NCBI GenBank assembly: GCA_027625915.1
Contig: JANTQA010000075.1
Coordinates: 124,001 to 188,000 of the forward strand
Origin: Anaeramoeba flamelloides
Lineage: Eukaryota > Metamonada > Anaeramoebidae
Reading direction: 5' to 3'
DNA: 64,000 bases
Below, in pieces: positions 11,380-24,136 of the stretch. Every line of letters begins with the position of its first letter. Position 1 is the first letter of the stretch. Made by a program: the position numbers and the translations under genes. The notes under the pieces were generated by a model. That model saw only the letters and a list, made by a program, of their open reading frames with translations. It was not told the DNA's origin and searched no databases.

Positions 11380-12750
11380 GGGAGTAACCACTGCAAAGGA
11401 AAATTTTTCACTTTTGTGCAATTCTGAAAAGGATCAGAAAATAACATTTTTTACTTTGTTTGTAACTCATTGATTTTAATTATTTAAAGCACTTCATTCA
11501 TTAGATTTTTTAATTTTTTTTTCAAAAGTCTCAAAGAAATTGCCACAATAGAATGTTGAGTTGAATTGCAAAAAATAGTGTTTCAAATGTTTGATGACTT
11601 ATCTTTCGTCCTTATTTACACATTCTATTGTGGCATTTAATTTTTTCTTTTTTTATTTTTTCATCATTTTTGAATTTTTTAATCATGATACCAACTAAAA
11701 GCAATTAGAAATATTTTTTTATCAGTGACATTTGGGATTAATGGATTTGTTTAAAAAGAACAATAACATTACAGTCGAGAGAAACACAAAAGGAAACATG
11801 TATGGTGCTTAAATCGCTAGAAAGATTCCAAAAAATGATAATTAAGTCAAAATATTACTTGTTAGGTTTTTTAAATAGTTGGATTTGGTGAAATTGGAGA
11901 AGTGGATCTTATTATATTTTATCAAATTTTAAACCACAAAATTAGCTATAAGTTTTATTCTAAGAATCTAAAATTATCCTCTCCCCCCCAAAAAAAAAAC
12001 TAAACCGCATTCCAAAAATTTGGATACATTAAAACACCCAAAATCAAAAATAGGAAAACAAAAACTCAATTTATTAGATTTTTCCAAAATGTAAAAGAAA
12101 ACAACATTTAAGTTACCCAATATTAATATTTTTATAAGTAATCATTTTCATCCAAATAAAAGAAAACAATATTAAACAAAAAAATCAAAACCTATATGTA
12201 CCCAAAATAATGAAACGAGCTGAATAAAAAATGTATTGGTTAATTTGTTAAAATTTCACCAATAATTGTTGATCGATCAAATGATAAGATACAATTGACC
12301 AATTGTATGTGATAATTCAATTTAAGAAACTAAACACTAATATTCTATCAACCATCGTCAAAAAAAAATCCCAAATCATATGAAACAGATTTTATAACTC
12401 AAAAAAAAAGAAATGTTAAAAAAAAACAAATAAGAAAAAAAAATGAAATAGTTTGTTAAATCAAATAATTTTTAAATTGAATGTAAAGTATGGTATTGTT
12501 ATATTTTTCACTGTTTAAACTGTACCCAAATTTTTAAAATTAATTTTAAAAAAATAAAAAAAAAAATTCAAATTATTTTATTATTATATTCTCTGTTTTT
12601 TTATTGTTGAACATGCCTAAAAAAAAAAAAATAACAAGAAATTTTTTGAAATGAATTTTTAGAGAATATAGGATCACACGCCCCTAAAATAATATACTCT
12701 TATCTCATCCCTCTCAAATTTTTATGATGTCTTATTGTGTAGCTACTCCC
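11380..12750. mobile_element. Second TTAA-flanked element, carrying a nested MITE
   Basis: TTAA at 11376-11379 and 12751-12754 flank GGGAGTAACCACTGC and the complement of GGGAGTAGCTACACAA. The terminus is related to, but distinct from, that of the element at 10471. It contains a hairpin pairing GCCACAATAGAATGT (about 11540) with its complement near 11625. A complete family A MITE sits at 12003-12543, so about 830 bp belong to the element itself. No ORF is found. Confidence 0.6.
12003..12543 (-). mobile_element. Family A MITE copy 2, nested in the TTAA element
   Basis: Reverse-oriented relative of the 529-bp MITE. The element opens with AACCGCATTCCAAAAATTTG just after TA at 12001-12002 and carries the conserved internal block as its complement (AATGAAACGAGCTG). 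It ends near 12543 in a decayed terminus. It is more diverged than copies 1 and 3. Confidence 0.8.
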
Positions 12751-12754
12751 TTAA

Positions 12755-14890
12755 ATTGGGGCACGAAAAAGAAATAATCAGAATCAGAATCTCTTATGGG
12801 TATAAAATAAAAATCAGAATGTAACTGAACCCAATCTAAAAGAAATGAAAGAGACAAATAGAAACGAAAATGAAGTGATTTAATCTCAAATATACAATCA
12901 TAATATATTAAATATATATATTTCCTTGCAATATTTTCCAGTAGAGATCTTACATTTAGATAAAAAGAAAATTAAGATTTGTAACAAAAAATAAAAAAAA
13001 AACATGATAAAATAAACACAAAATAATGAATTCAAAAAAAAATTCTTATTAGTAATAAAAAGAGTTGATCCGAACTTTTCTAAATCAAAAGTATTATCAA
13101 AAATTGAAATTTCGATATTTATAAAAGTAAAAACGTCATTTTATCGATAGTTGTTCAGAAATCGAGAACTCTTTTCTAAAATAACTAAACTTGGGTTAAA
13201 GATTTGGAAAGTGCTACCAAGTTCCGTCAAGTGTCATATCGCACCATAGAGCACGTCAAAGTGCCACCAATCAAACATCTAGGTTTTCTTTCTTTTTTTT
13301 TTTTTGTTTTATTTGAGTATGCAACTGATTTCCCAAATTTTCAGAAAACTGTAGAAAATCTAAATATATTTTTTTTTAATTTGGGAAAAAAATTGAAAAT
13401 TTAAGAAAGTTTTATTTTGTTTTCAAATAAAATATTGTTCAAGTATTATTTCTTAAATTCAAAAGAATTAAGTAGAATCAAATGTTTGACTTTCTTCTTT
13501 TATTTTATAGAAAACCTCCTGACAATCATCTTTTTTTTTTTTTATTTATTTTATTCATAAAAACTCAAAATTTCACAATATTCTTTTAAACCATCTAAAC
13601 CCTAACTTCAGTAGATAATTTTTAATTTGGCCAAATAAATCGTATTATTCTGGTATATAATTATTTTTCTTCTGCACTTATTTTTGAATTGATAAAATTT
13701 TCAATAATCACTCACTTTTTTTCTAAATAAATATATTAATAATAAAATTTCATAGTACACTTGGAATATCTATATAGCAAAAAAAAAAATAAAATAAATT
13801 ATCTTTCATAATAATTGGCCCATTAAAAATCAAATTTTTAATAAAAATAATTTTCATAATTGAAGTTATCTTTTATAATATAAAAATTTAGATTTTAATA
13901 TTTAATACTATACTCAAGAGATATTTATTTTTTGTCTAAAAATAAAAGAAAGAAAAATCAAAAAAACTGTTAAAAAAAATTGGGACAATTATTTTTAAAA
14001 GAAGCATTACATGAAAAATAGAAAATTTAAAAAAGTAAAAAAACCCATTTATCGATTCTCCTTCCATTTGAATAACTTAATCTAATCTATTTTTCATATT
14101 TGAAACCAAATTTTACATTAATTCATCGGTTACTTCTTTCAAATTTTTCATTTTCATTTTTCATTTTAACAAAACACAGTTGGAAAAATAAAAAAGAGAA
14201 AGAATGATTTATTTGCAAACTTTTCATTTTGAGAGGAAAAACTTCAAAAAGATACAAAAGAAATTCATTATTCAAATGTAAAATGGGCTATTTATTATGA
14301 AATTTAGTTTACAAAATTAAATGAAAGATCAAATATTTTCACAAAATATCTAATAACCTAAAATTAATCAAATTTATCAATTTTCAAATTTATTTCATAC
14401 TGATAAATTCAAACACTTGTGATAAACTGTTTATTCAATTTCCATTTTTGAAAATCTATAAAGTCAATTTTTCAAACAGTTCTTTATACAGAATATTTGG
14501 AAGATCAACTAATTTTATAAAGTTACTTCAGATTTAAGCAAATAAAATGAAATACTTTGAGCAAATGATTAAAAAAATTTCTAAAATGGAAAGTGAAGTA
14601 AAAATTTTCAGACACATATTTGAATTTATCAGTAATGATAAAATCTCAATTTTCTTTGAATTTAAATTAAAAGGAAATAAAAAAAATTGGAATGAAAATG
14701 TAATTTTATTTTATTTTTATTTTTGTCAAGCTTATAAAAAAAAACAATACAAAATTAAAAGTTGATAATTAAATCAATTAAATAATAAGAAAAATAAAAT
14801 GGGTAATTAATACATATTTATGTTCATTTTTTTTTTTTTTTTGATGAAAAAATTTGAATAAAAATGAAAAGAGTTAAAATGAAATTAAAA
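12755..14890. other. AT-rich intergenic region 3' of the FANCM-like gene
   Basis: About 13205-13290 carries words such as GTGCTACCAAG and AGTGCCACC that resemble the family D palindrome element, in decayed form. A 72-codon ATG frame at 14547-14765 reads MKYFEQMIKKISKMESEVKI and onward but matches nothing I know. It lies convergent with the FANCM-like gene and is probably chance. Confidence 0.4.
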
Positions 14891-16704
14891 TCAATCTTTG
14901 ATAACAACACCATCACTTTCATCATCATTTTCCACCATTGAATCAGAAGTTAAGTCTGAAAAAACTTCATTTTCATCGCCATCGTCGTTGTAATTTGGCA
15001 CAAATTCGTTGTCCTCACTTTCGACCATGTGATTTGCGACTATTTGGGAATGGTCCAAAACAAGGAAATCATCTAAGGAGCTTGGTATTTGATTTAAATC
15101 AAACAACCTCTCTTCTTCTTCCTCTGATGAGCGTGTATCCTCATTTACATCTATTCCATGATCTCTTTTCTTTCTTTTCTTCTTCTTCTTCTTCTTCTTC
15201 CCTTTCCCCTTTTTTCTTTTCTTCCGTAATTTCTTTTTCCTTTTCTTTTTTTCTTTAATCTTCTCCTTTCCCTGTAAAGATACCAATTGTAATTGTGATG
15301 AAGATTGTGGCTGTTCTTGAAAATAAGTCTGTGATTTAGATTTTGGCTGATGTTGTAAAGAGAATTGTGGTTGTGGTATAATGCTTGGTGAGCTATTAAA
15401 ATGCGTTTGAGAAATTTTTTTGATAAATTGATTATTATTATTATGATTATAAATGTTATTGTTGTTTTTATAAATGTTTTGATTCTTGTAAACAGGCTTT
15501 TTCGGACTAAAAGGGTTAAATTTTGAAGTGATTGGCAAATTATTTGTATTTTTTAAAAAATTATTTTTTTGGAAATATTTAGAAGACTGTAAATTATTTA
15601 ATATTGAATTCGTTTGTTCCATTGTTTGCTGTTCTTGCTGTTGATTGCTATGGAATGAAAATTTTCTTTGTTGTGGTGTTTGTTTGATGTGGCTTATTTG
15701 ATTCTTTTGTCTCCGTTTTTGCTGCTGATTTTGTTGTTGTTTTTGTTGAAATTGTAATTTTTGGTTATGTTGTTGTTTGGATTGCCTCTGTTGTTTTTGT
15801 TTTTGTTGTTGTTGTATTTTATTTTTAGGATGTAATTTTTGTTTGAAATTTCTTTGATTTAATTCTTGATTTATTTTTCGAGAAGAAAGTGATGATCTTC
15901 TTGATTGTTGGCGTGGTGGTTGTTGACGTTGACGTACCTGCTGATGATGTTGGATTTTTTTTTTTTTTTGTTGTAATTTTTGGTTAGGTTTTTGTTGAGG
16001 TTTTTGTTGTTTTTGTTGAGGTTGTTGTTGTTTTCGGTTATCAAAAAAATTAAATTTTTGATTTTTATTCGAAAAGTTAGAATTATAATTTGGATCTAAT
16101 TTCACAAGATCATGAAAAGAAGTAATAGGTTTATCAAATATATTTTGTTTGGAAGATTGGAATCTAAATTGTCCTTTGAAAGGTGTTGATTGCTGATTTT
16201 GATTAACAATATAACGAGAAATATTATTTTTCTCATTTGATTTTGTATTATTTTTAAATTTTTTTTTTGGCTGTTTTTCTATTTTTTCATCCAAATGAAT
16301 TTCAGATTTAATATTTTGATTTGATAAATTATTAGTTATTTGTGGTTTATTTTTTTTCATTGGTTGGTTAATTTCTTCTTTTTTTTCTATTTTTTCCAAT
16401 TTCTCTAATTCATCAAACAATTCATCATCAAAATCAGAAAAATCAAAATCATCCATCATAGTTGAATCTTCATTTTTTTTTTCAATTATTTTATTAACAA
16501 TAATATTTTTTGGTTGAGAATTTAAATTAGTATTATTAATTGTTTTTGATAAATTAGCGGCATTTACATTAGTTTTGGTTACATTACTCCCCAAAGAATT
16601 ATTTAATGATATTGATTTATTTTTGTTTGCTAAATTATTGTTATGATTATTTGTTTTTAAATTATTATTGTTATTAATTTTTAAATGGCTGTTGTTATTG
16701 CTAC

Positions 16705-16738
<34 letters not shown>

Positions 16739-19700
16739 TAAATTGATATGATTCATATTATTAACACTATCATTACCACCATTAATTTGTAAAGATTGCT
16801 TATTATTTTTTTGGGATGATTCATCTTCGGAATTACTTGAATATATAAAAGAATTTAAATTAATATATTTCTTGTTCTTCTTCCCTTTTTTCCCCTTTCC
16901 TTTCCTCTTCTTTTTCCTCTTCCTCTTTCCTTTCTTTTCTCCTTTTCCCTTTTCTCTCTCTTTTCCTTTTTTTCTCTCCCCTTTCGATTTATTTACTTTA
17001 TTCTTCTTTCTTTTTCTTTCGCTTTTCTTAATATCAATCTTTTCAATCAAATTAATTTCACTATGATTTATATTTGAAGTAGAATTTAGAATTGACCATA
17101 GAATTTTTGTTTTATTGGAATTGCCGATTGAAAAAGTATTGCATTTATTTTTTTGTCTTTTGATATATTTTGTTAATGACAATTGTGGTATTTCTTCATT
17201 CGGTGACAGTTTATAATTATTATTAAAAAAATCTTGTTCTAATTGTGATAAAAATTTCCCCCTTTTCCTTTCCCTTGTACTATTCGTCATATAATTACTA
17301 TTAATAATACCTTTTTTAGGTGTTCTTTTTGATCCCTTTTTTTTTTTTTTTAAGGTGAAATAACCTAATGTTTCATTAAATACTAATTGAATGGTATCAT
17401 CTTGTGTTTTGCCCTTGTTAATGTTTTCTTTTATTAATTGCGGATTAACATTAACTGGGACAATCCTGGGATTTTGGTCATAAAAAATATAACTCGAATG
17501 ATTAATAATATTTTGATAATTTGATTTTCTGGCTCTTTTCTTTTTAAAATATTTACTTTTTTCAAGCCCCTCCGTTAATAAAACTACAACTTTCCCATTT
17601 CTTTTCCTTCCAGTTCGACCGTATCTTTGAATACTTCTTCTAGAATCCGAGGGTACATCATAACAGACGATTAGATCAACTTCCCCAATGTCTAATCCTT
17701 CCTCGCCAATGCAAGTAGCGACAAGGGTATTATACCCACCGTTTTTAAAGGTGTTGAGTATCAATTTTTGATGCTTTTGGCTATACCCCTTTTGTGATCC
17801 CCTTGATGATTGCCCGACGAAGGGCATTACTTTCACATTGGGTACGTTTAAAAGTGCCTGCGTAATGTCTAAGACGCTGTCTCTAAAAATTGAAAAGATC
17901 ATTACTCTTGTGTTTTTATTACTATTATTTACAAAATGATCTGAAACTATTGTTTTTAATTTTGATAACTTTGGGTGTATCCCATTTTTATCTTTGATCA
18001 ATTCAGGCAATTTTTGCATTAAATTTTTAAAATTTGCAGAATTTTTAAAGTTTTGAATTAAAGAGTTTGTTGAAATTTTTGTTGACGTGGAGCATTCTAC
18101 AAATTTTTTTTTTAAATGCTTATAAAAAGTATTTATGCCGTATTGCTTTAAAAGTTCATATCCATGGAACAAAGCATAGCCATATGAAAATTGATTTTTG
18201 CACATGTTATATTCATCATTTGAAATGTATTGCCCCCCCTGATTCGTCCCAGATTTGCTAAACTCTAGATTCGCCATCGATATTGCACCCTTTGACACCC
18301 TTTCTGGATCACGGACTTTGAATAAATTTTTAGAGTGTAAACTCTGTAGACACTCGCGAAGAGATGGTACAAATAATGATCTAATTTCCCTAATTGCCTT
18401 GTTTTTCCTTAAAGAGATTGTCAGTTCCACAATTTCTCTTTTCTTGATATATTGTGTGACATTGTCTGGGTTTAAGTTATCGGTTTCATCAGACCTAAAC
18501 TCCAATTTGGCGATCAGCAAATTGCCAATTACTTGTTGGATTTGTTGCCTTTTTTCGCCAGGTGTCGCAGTCAAGCCTAAAACCCGAAATTGATCTGTGT
18601 GCTGTAACAAGTGCCTAATCACTCGTGTGTAATCATAATTGCCCGTTGCCTTATGCGCCTCATCGATCACAACACAGACAACTTGAGAAGCAGTGCAAAG
18701 GCCATCCCGAAGGTCGTTGTAAACGGTCTGTGGTGTACCATAAAAGACTCTATTGGTTTCCCATAAGTGCTCCCTTTTTTTCGATAAAATTTTTCCAGTA
18801 ACCACACACGAGTCTTCTTTGGGGATATTCACAGTCTCGGAAACCGCATTTAATTGCTGCTCGACAAGTGGCTTTGTGGGTGCCATGAAAATGATCTTCC
18901 CAGTGGGGAACCACCGATAATAATTATACATCACAACAGCTGCAATAAATGTCTTACCCAACCCAGTTGGCAGTACAACAAGTGTATTGTGAAAAATGGC
19001 AGTCTTGGAAATGTTGAGCTGATATTCTCGCATTTCAAATTTATCATTTTTCGGGTAAATCCAAGTTCGTGCCTTTTCTTCATCGATTTTTGGTAATTTC
19101 ATATTCTGGTAGCTCCCCAATTTTGGTGGGAAGATATTTGAGTGATGTGGCTGGAATTGTTGGCTGCTTGTTTGTGTGGTGTTTGAATAATTTTGTTGTT
19201 GATACGATCGGTATTGTTGCTGTTGATTGTATCGGTTTTGCTGTGTAAATTGCCTTTGTTGTTGGTAATTTACATATTGTTTTGGTGGGGTGTTAACTCG
19301 AGGAGAGCTCTTAAATAAATTTGAAAACAATTTTTGTTGTGGTTGTGTTTGTGTTTGTGGTAGTTGTTGTGGTAGTTGTTGTGTTTGTTGTTGTGTTTGT
19401 TGATGTGTTTGTTGTTGTTGTTGTTGAAAGTTATTTGAGGTAAATTGGTTTTGTTGGTAAAAAGTTGATCTAACAATCGATCTTGTTGGTGTTAAAAACT
19501 GGTTTTTTTGTTTAACGTTAAAATTGCTTGGTATTTGTTTTGGCTGTGGTGTAGAAAAAAGTTTTTGCTGTTGTTGTTGCTTTTGAGGAAGTCTACTTTT
19601 ATTCGTCGGTGTAAGAAATTGATTTTTTAAGAATTGATTCGAAGAATTTGTTTGTGCTTGTTTTTGTTGTTGTTGTTGTTGGTTTTGTGGAACAAATTGT

Positions 19701-20176
19701 TGATAGCTTTGGTTAAATTGCTGGTTTTTGTTTTGGCTTTGGCTTTGTTGTTTATTACTATTTGCTTGAAGAGGATCAAAATTTTGTTTTAAATACGGAT
19801 TTGTTTGGTTCTGTAAAATTTGTGGTGATTGAAAAGTATTAGAATTTGGGTTTGTTTGTAAAAATTGGTTGTAAGGATTTGGAGAGAATTGTTGTTTCAG
19901 ATTTGGAGTCGTAAATTGTGAGATCGATCGGTGAAATTGATGATTTGGTGGTGGTGGTGTTTGTGGAGTTGAAAGAAATGGGTTTGATAAAAAAGAATCT
20001 TTTGTTGGTAAATTGGTGTGATCAATGAATGGTTTGTTTATGGTTTGCATTGTGGACTGGCTTTTGGTTGCAGTGGTTATCGTTGTTGAAGTTTTGATTG
20101 TAGAGTTATTAACAACTAAATAATTTTGTTGCAAATTGGTGAGTGGTGGTGTTTGTGGATTAAATGGCAGAGACAT
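14891..20176 (-). CDS. FANCM/Mph1-family DNA helicase
   Basis: Predicted 1761-residue superfamily 2 helicase of the FANCM/Mph1/Fml1 group, which remodels stalled replication forks and D-loops in the nucleus. The first ATG in frame, at 20176, is used. Residues 1-370 are Gln/Asn-rich. The helicase core follows: Walker A LPTGLGKT (Lys408), DEAH box VIDEAHKATG (505-508), GLTATPG, then a Mph1-type insert with many charged residues. The C lobe carries TCIGEEGLDIGEVDLIVCYD and QRYGRTGRKRNGKV (from 850). A Lys-rich block, an Asn run and an acidic patch (DDFDFSDFDDELFDELEKLE) follow, then more Gln-rich sequence and an acidic tail. No intron is needed. I see no ERCC4-like nuclease domain at the C terminus, unlike vertebrate FANCM but like Mph1. 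Archaeal-type Hef would be the other option. The family call is strong; the tail functions are unknown. Confidence 0.93.
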
Positions 20177-22319
20177 AATTTTCAATTAGACTTTTAATTC
20201 CTTCTTTTTTGCTTTTGTTTTTGTTTTTCTTTTTTGGTAGAATAAAAGAAAAAAAAACTAATGTTTTTGTTTTTGTAAAACTTAAAAAAACATTTGAATA
20301 AAAACGAAAAAATAATAAATAATAGTAAAAAAAATGAAATGAAAATAATTTCTTTAAATACTCTATTAGTTTGGTTGATTTGGAAAATTGAGATTTGAAC
20401 AATTTGAGTTTAGTGTCCTTTTAACAATTAACTTTGAAACATGGTTTTATTTTTGAAAGTAATTGTACTCTTTATCTTAACTGAATTTCTTAAACATTTT
20501 TTTTATTCCTCCCAAGAATAAGATAATTCAAATATTTCTCTTTTTTTTCTTATTATCTAAAAAGGGAAGTTAAGTTTAACAAAGAATATGAAGATAAAAT
20601 TTTTCTCTTTAATCCTTTAACGAATATTAAACAAAACAATTTCTCTGTAAAATTTTTTCTAAATTGGTTTTATTCGTAAAATTTAAAATCAATATACTTT
20701 TCTATCTTTTGTATTCCAAAATATTTTGATCAAATGAATCTTTTTTAAGGTTTGTGAGCTTAAGAGAACGAAATAGATCAGAAAAAAATCGGTGGAGATG
20801 AACAATTGACTGCTTTTTTATTGATCAAATCAAAAAAAATTCAAATTTTTTAATTTTAATTCCAATTTTTACTGTTTGTTTAAGAACTCTCAGTTTTTCT
20901 GATCAAATTATATTACTTTTATTACTAACAACATATTTTTTGTCTTAAATTATTATTGAGCCATGATCTCTTATTAAAAGTTTCAAATTTAGGTTATATT
21001 TTTAAAACTTTTTTTGTTCAATACAAAGAAAAAATTGATTGGAACTCAAGTTATAAAAGAAAGAAATTATTTATTAGTTAATTAAAAACGAATATCGTAA
21101 TTTTTTGATATTAAGTATTTTTTAGACGGATTAATTTAAAAAATGGGTGTTTTTATTTTGTAAGGAATTGCTTTGTACAGTTTCTTTATGATAATAGGAA
21201 ACTTTTTTGAATGGAACGATATCTTTTTTTGAAAAAAAATTTGAAAATATTTTTAATTCTAAGCTTATGAAAAATGAGAAAAACGGGATTAAATCTGTTT
21301 AAATCAATAATTAATTTCTGAAAATAACTTTTAAACTGAGTTTGGTCTTTGTTTTGGTCAAAATTTTTCTTTCATTTTCCCAGTTCAAGATAAAATAAAA
21401 AATAAATTAAATTTTGCCATTAACTGTAATAGAATATTAAATTTATGATATTAGTTCTTTAACTTTTTTCCAAGTAATGATCATTTTATTTTTGAATGTT
21501 TGAATTGTATTTCATGTTAAAATGGGTTTTATGAAATAATAAATTAATAAATAATGTTTTCAAAAATTATTAAATTTAATTTTTGAGTTACGGACTTACT
21601 TTTTTTTACAAGAAGATATGTATATTTAATAAATTATACTCACCAAAAGAAAAACTAAGTTTTTTAGCCCCAATTTTAATTATGAATTATTGTATTTAAA
21701 GTATTAAAAACTTTTTTTCAGAAAAAAATTATGAATAAATTTGAGCGAAAACAACAAGCACACAATTTTAATAGTTGATATTTCATATTTTTATTCACAG
21801 AGTATTAATATTTTCAGATAATTTATAAAAAAAAAAAGAATAAAGTAAATTTGTATGCAGGTTACCATAGAATATTCCCACAAATTTTAGTTTATACATG
21901 ATAAACAATCATTTAAAATTGAATATAAAACATCTTATTATTTTGGATATTTCTCTCTGTTCCCTTTGGTAAATTACATTGGTTACATTTTTTTTTTTAT
22001 ATTGAAAAAGTTTTCATAAAGTTGAAGATGTTAATCTTGAGTTTGATTTATTAAATTTTTTGGTTGAAATTCCCGACGCATATATCAATTCAAATGAAGA
22101 TCTTTTATTTTATTTTCAAATTAGTTTTCTTTGCTATTAAAAAAATGTTTTTAAAAAGTGATGATTTTTTTTTTTTTCAAGCTTTTCATTCGAAAAAGAT
22201 ATTTAAAGTTATTTGTGATTAAAATTAATCTCTATTGAAATTTTCCTGATCTTTTTTTTTTTATTATTGACCAAGGGGGTGAAATTAATTTCCTCATACA
22301 TCTGTTATGTTTTTTTTTA
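20177..22319. other. AT-rich region upstream of the FANCM-like gene
   Basis: Poly-T and poly-A rich DNA that should include the FANCM-like promoter and 5' UTR. No exon or repeat family member is recognised. Confidence 0.45.
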
Positions 22320-22413
22320 ATTTTTCTTTTGATTAGAAAATCAATAGATTTTTGAAATAAATACAAAAAGTGAAAAGGGTCGTTGTTAGGTTTTCCAGAA
22401 TTTAAAAGAATTG

Positions 22414-22612
22414 CAGTCGGTTTTGCTTTTAAGGCACAAACTAACAAAGAAATTTAAGGCACAAAAAATCTCAAATTAACGCACATTTTTTGGAATTCAG
22501 ATTCTAGTAAAATATATTGGAAAAAAAATTCAAAATTTTGTGCCTTAAATTGGGATTTTTATTGTGCCTTAAATTTTGTTGAAAGTTTGTGACTTAAAAG
22601 TGGAACTGACTA
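22414..22612. mobile_element. Hairpin MITE, family B copy 1
   Basis: Near-palindromic element: CAGTCGGTTTTGCTTTTAAG at one end and GTGGAACTGACTA at the other. The arms contain TTAAGGCACA and TGTGCCTTAA in mirrored positions. It abuts copy 2 with only a shared TATA between them. Confidence 0.8.
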
Positions 22613-22614
22613 TA

Positions 22615-22812
22615 CAGTCAGTTTCACTTTTAAGGCACAAACTTTCAACAAAATTTAAGGCACAATAAAAATCTCAAATTAAGGCACAAAATTTTGTATT
22701 CTAGTAAAATAAATTGCAAAAATTAAAAATTCCAAATTTTGTGCCTTAATTTGAGATTTTTTTGTGCCTTAAATTTCGTTGAAAGTTTGTGTCTTAAAAG
22801 TGAAACTGACTG
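22615..22812. mobile_element. Hairpin MITE, family B copy 2 (best-preserved)
   Basis: 198-bp element with TA at 22613-22614 and 22813-22814 and perfect CAGTCAGTTTCACTTTTAAG termini. The whole unit folds as one long hairpin with a short AT-rich loop. TA target duplication and CAGT ends are characteristic of Tc1/mariner elements. Confidence 0.88.
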
Positions 22813-23065
22813 TAAGTAAAATCTTTGCTTTTTCTCTATTCTCCCGAATACTGGAAAACCGCCGTTATCTTTGTTTTAATTTGAGAAATAAAAATAAAAT
22901 TTTTGAAATTTTCTTTTAATTTCTTAAATTAAAAAAAAGCTAGGCACTTGAAGTAACTTTTTGTAAGGTTTTCTTGGATTGGGGAAAATCTTTGATTTTT
23001 ATTGTATTCTTTTGAATTCAGGAAATGATATAGACACTTGAAGGTACTGTGCAGCACTAGAAGAC

Positions 23066-23840
23066 ACAAAAATTCATTTAAATTGTTCTTATACCTAATA
23101 ATTTTTAATTATTCATGGCATTTTAACCCAAATCTCTTGATTGGTGGATTTTCTACTATATTGATTAATATTTGCGTACATTACTAATAATTTTAAGTTT
23201 ATTTACCAGTTAATATTTTCATTGTCTATTTTTGAAAATTTCAATGTATTAATATGTTTAAATCTAAGAATTTCTAATTTCTATATTAGTTTAAATCTTC
23301 TTTTGTAAATTTAGATTCTGGCTTTATCTATTTTTTATTTCAGTTTTCTAAATTAAAATTGCAGCATTTAGATTAATTTTTAAAATATTTTGTTATTTTT
23401 CTAAATATCCAAATATGTATCGTGTTGAAATCTTTTAGATTTAAATAAAAAAATACTAATCCATAAAATAAATGAAGAATGTATATTGATTTAAATATTT
23501 GTAATTTTTCCTCAAAGACTAAATTTTTTCTTTTAAAATCATTTTGATTTTATTAAAATTGTCTTTTACTTTTTGAAGTTTTTTTTTTTTGGTGTATCTA
23601 TTTTTAGCCAAATTCCTCAATATTTTATTTCTGGTATTTGGTTTGATTTTCAGGTTTTATCAATATTTCGATTAATTCCAAATTCTTGTGAAATGTTAAC
23701 AATTATTATCAACTTTTTGTCATTTTTTGGAATGTTAATTTCTTTATTATAATCAAGTCATCTGTAAGAATTTGAACAAAATGAACAAAATATTTTATGT
23801 TTTCAATTAAAAGGTAGCTAATAAATCCAATTATTATATT
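23066..23840. other. AT-rich spacer
   Basis: No gene or recognised repeat is seen. Confidence 0.45.
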
Positions 23841-24031
23841 CAGTTTCATTTTTAAGGCAAAAACTTTCAACGGAACTTAAGGTACAAAAAAAAACTCGAA
23901 TTAAAGCACAAAATTTGGATTTTTTTTTAGTCAAATTATTTTACTTGAATTTGAATTTTGTACCTTAATTTGAGATTTTATTTGTTTTTAAATTTGGTTC
24001 AAATTTTGTGTCTTAAAAGTAGAAATGACTG
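23841..24031. mobile_element. Hairpin MITE, family B copy 3 (decayed)
   Basis: Begins CAGTTTCATTTTTAAGGC and ends GTCTTAAAAGTAGAAATGAC, followed by TGTA. The same mirrored TTAAGGCACA words as copy 2 are present, with more mismatches between arms. Confidence 0.75.
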
Positions 24032-24136
24032 TATATGATTTATATTTTCTCCTTGATAAATTCATATTCCTTCTTTTTAATAATATTTTTGAAGTCAAAT
24101 TTTGATTTTTTCTTTTTTAATATATATATATATATA

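Larger units (their letters stand above)
22320..23065. mobile_element. Family D palindromic element carrying two hairpin MITEs
   Basis: Outer sequence (22320-22413 and 22830-23065) contains AAAATCAATAGATTTTTG, TTTTCCAGAATTTAAAAG, AAGCTAGGCACTTGAAG and ATTCTTTTGAATTCAGGAAA. These are also found at 37640-37840, 61706-62270 and 735-840. Two family B hairpin MITEs (22414-22812) interrupt it. It is non-coding. Exact ends are not fixed. Confidence 0.55.

Noticed and set aside
14547-14765. 72-codon ATG frame (MKYFEQMIKK...) as a gene
   Set aside because: No recognisable domain, composition like surrounding noise, no intron partners, and it is squeezed against the 3' end of the FANCM-like gene.
14938-15258. 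Plus-strand frames overlapping the FANCM-like gene
   Set aside because: They are shadows of the Lys/Gln-rich coding strand on the opposite strand.
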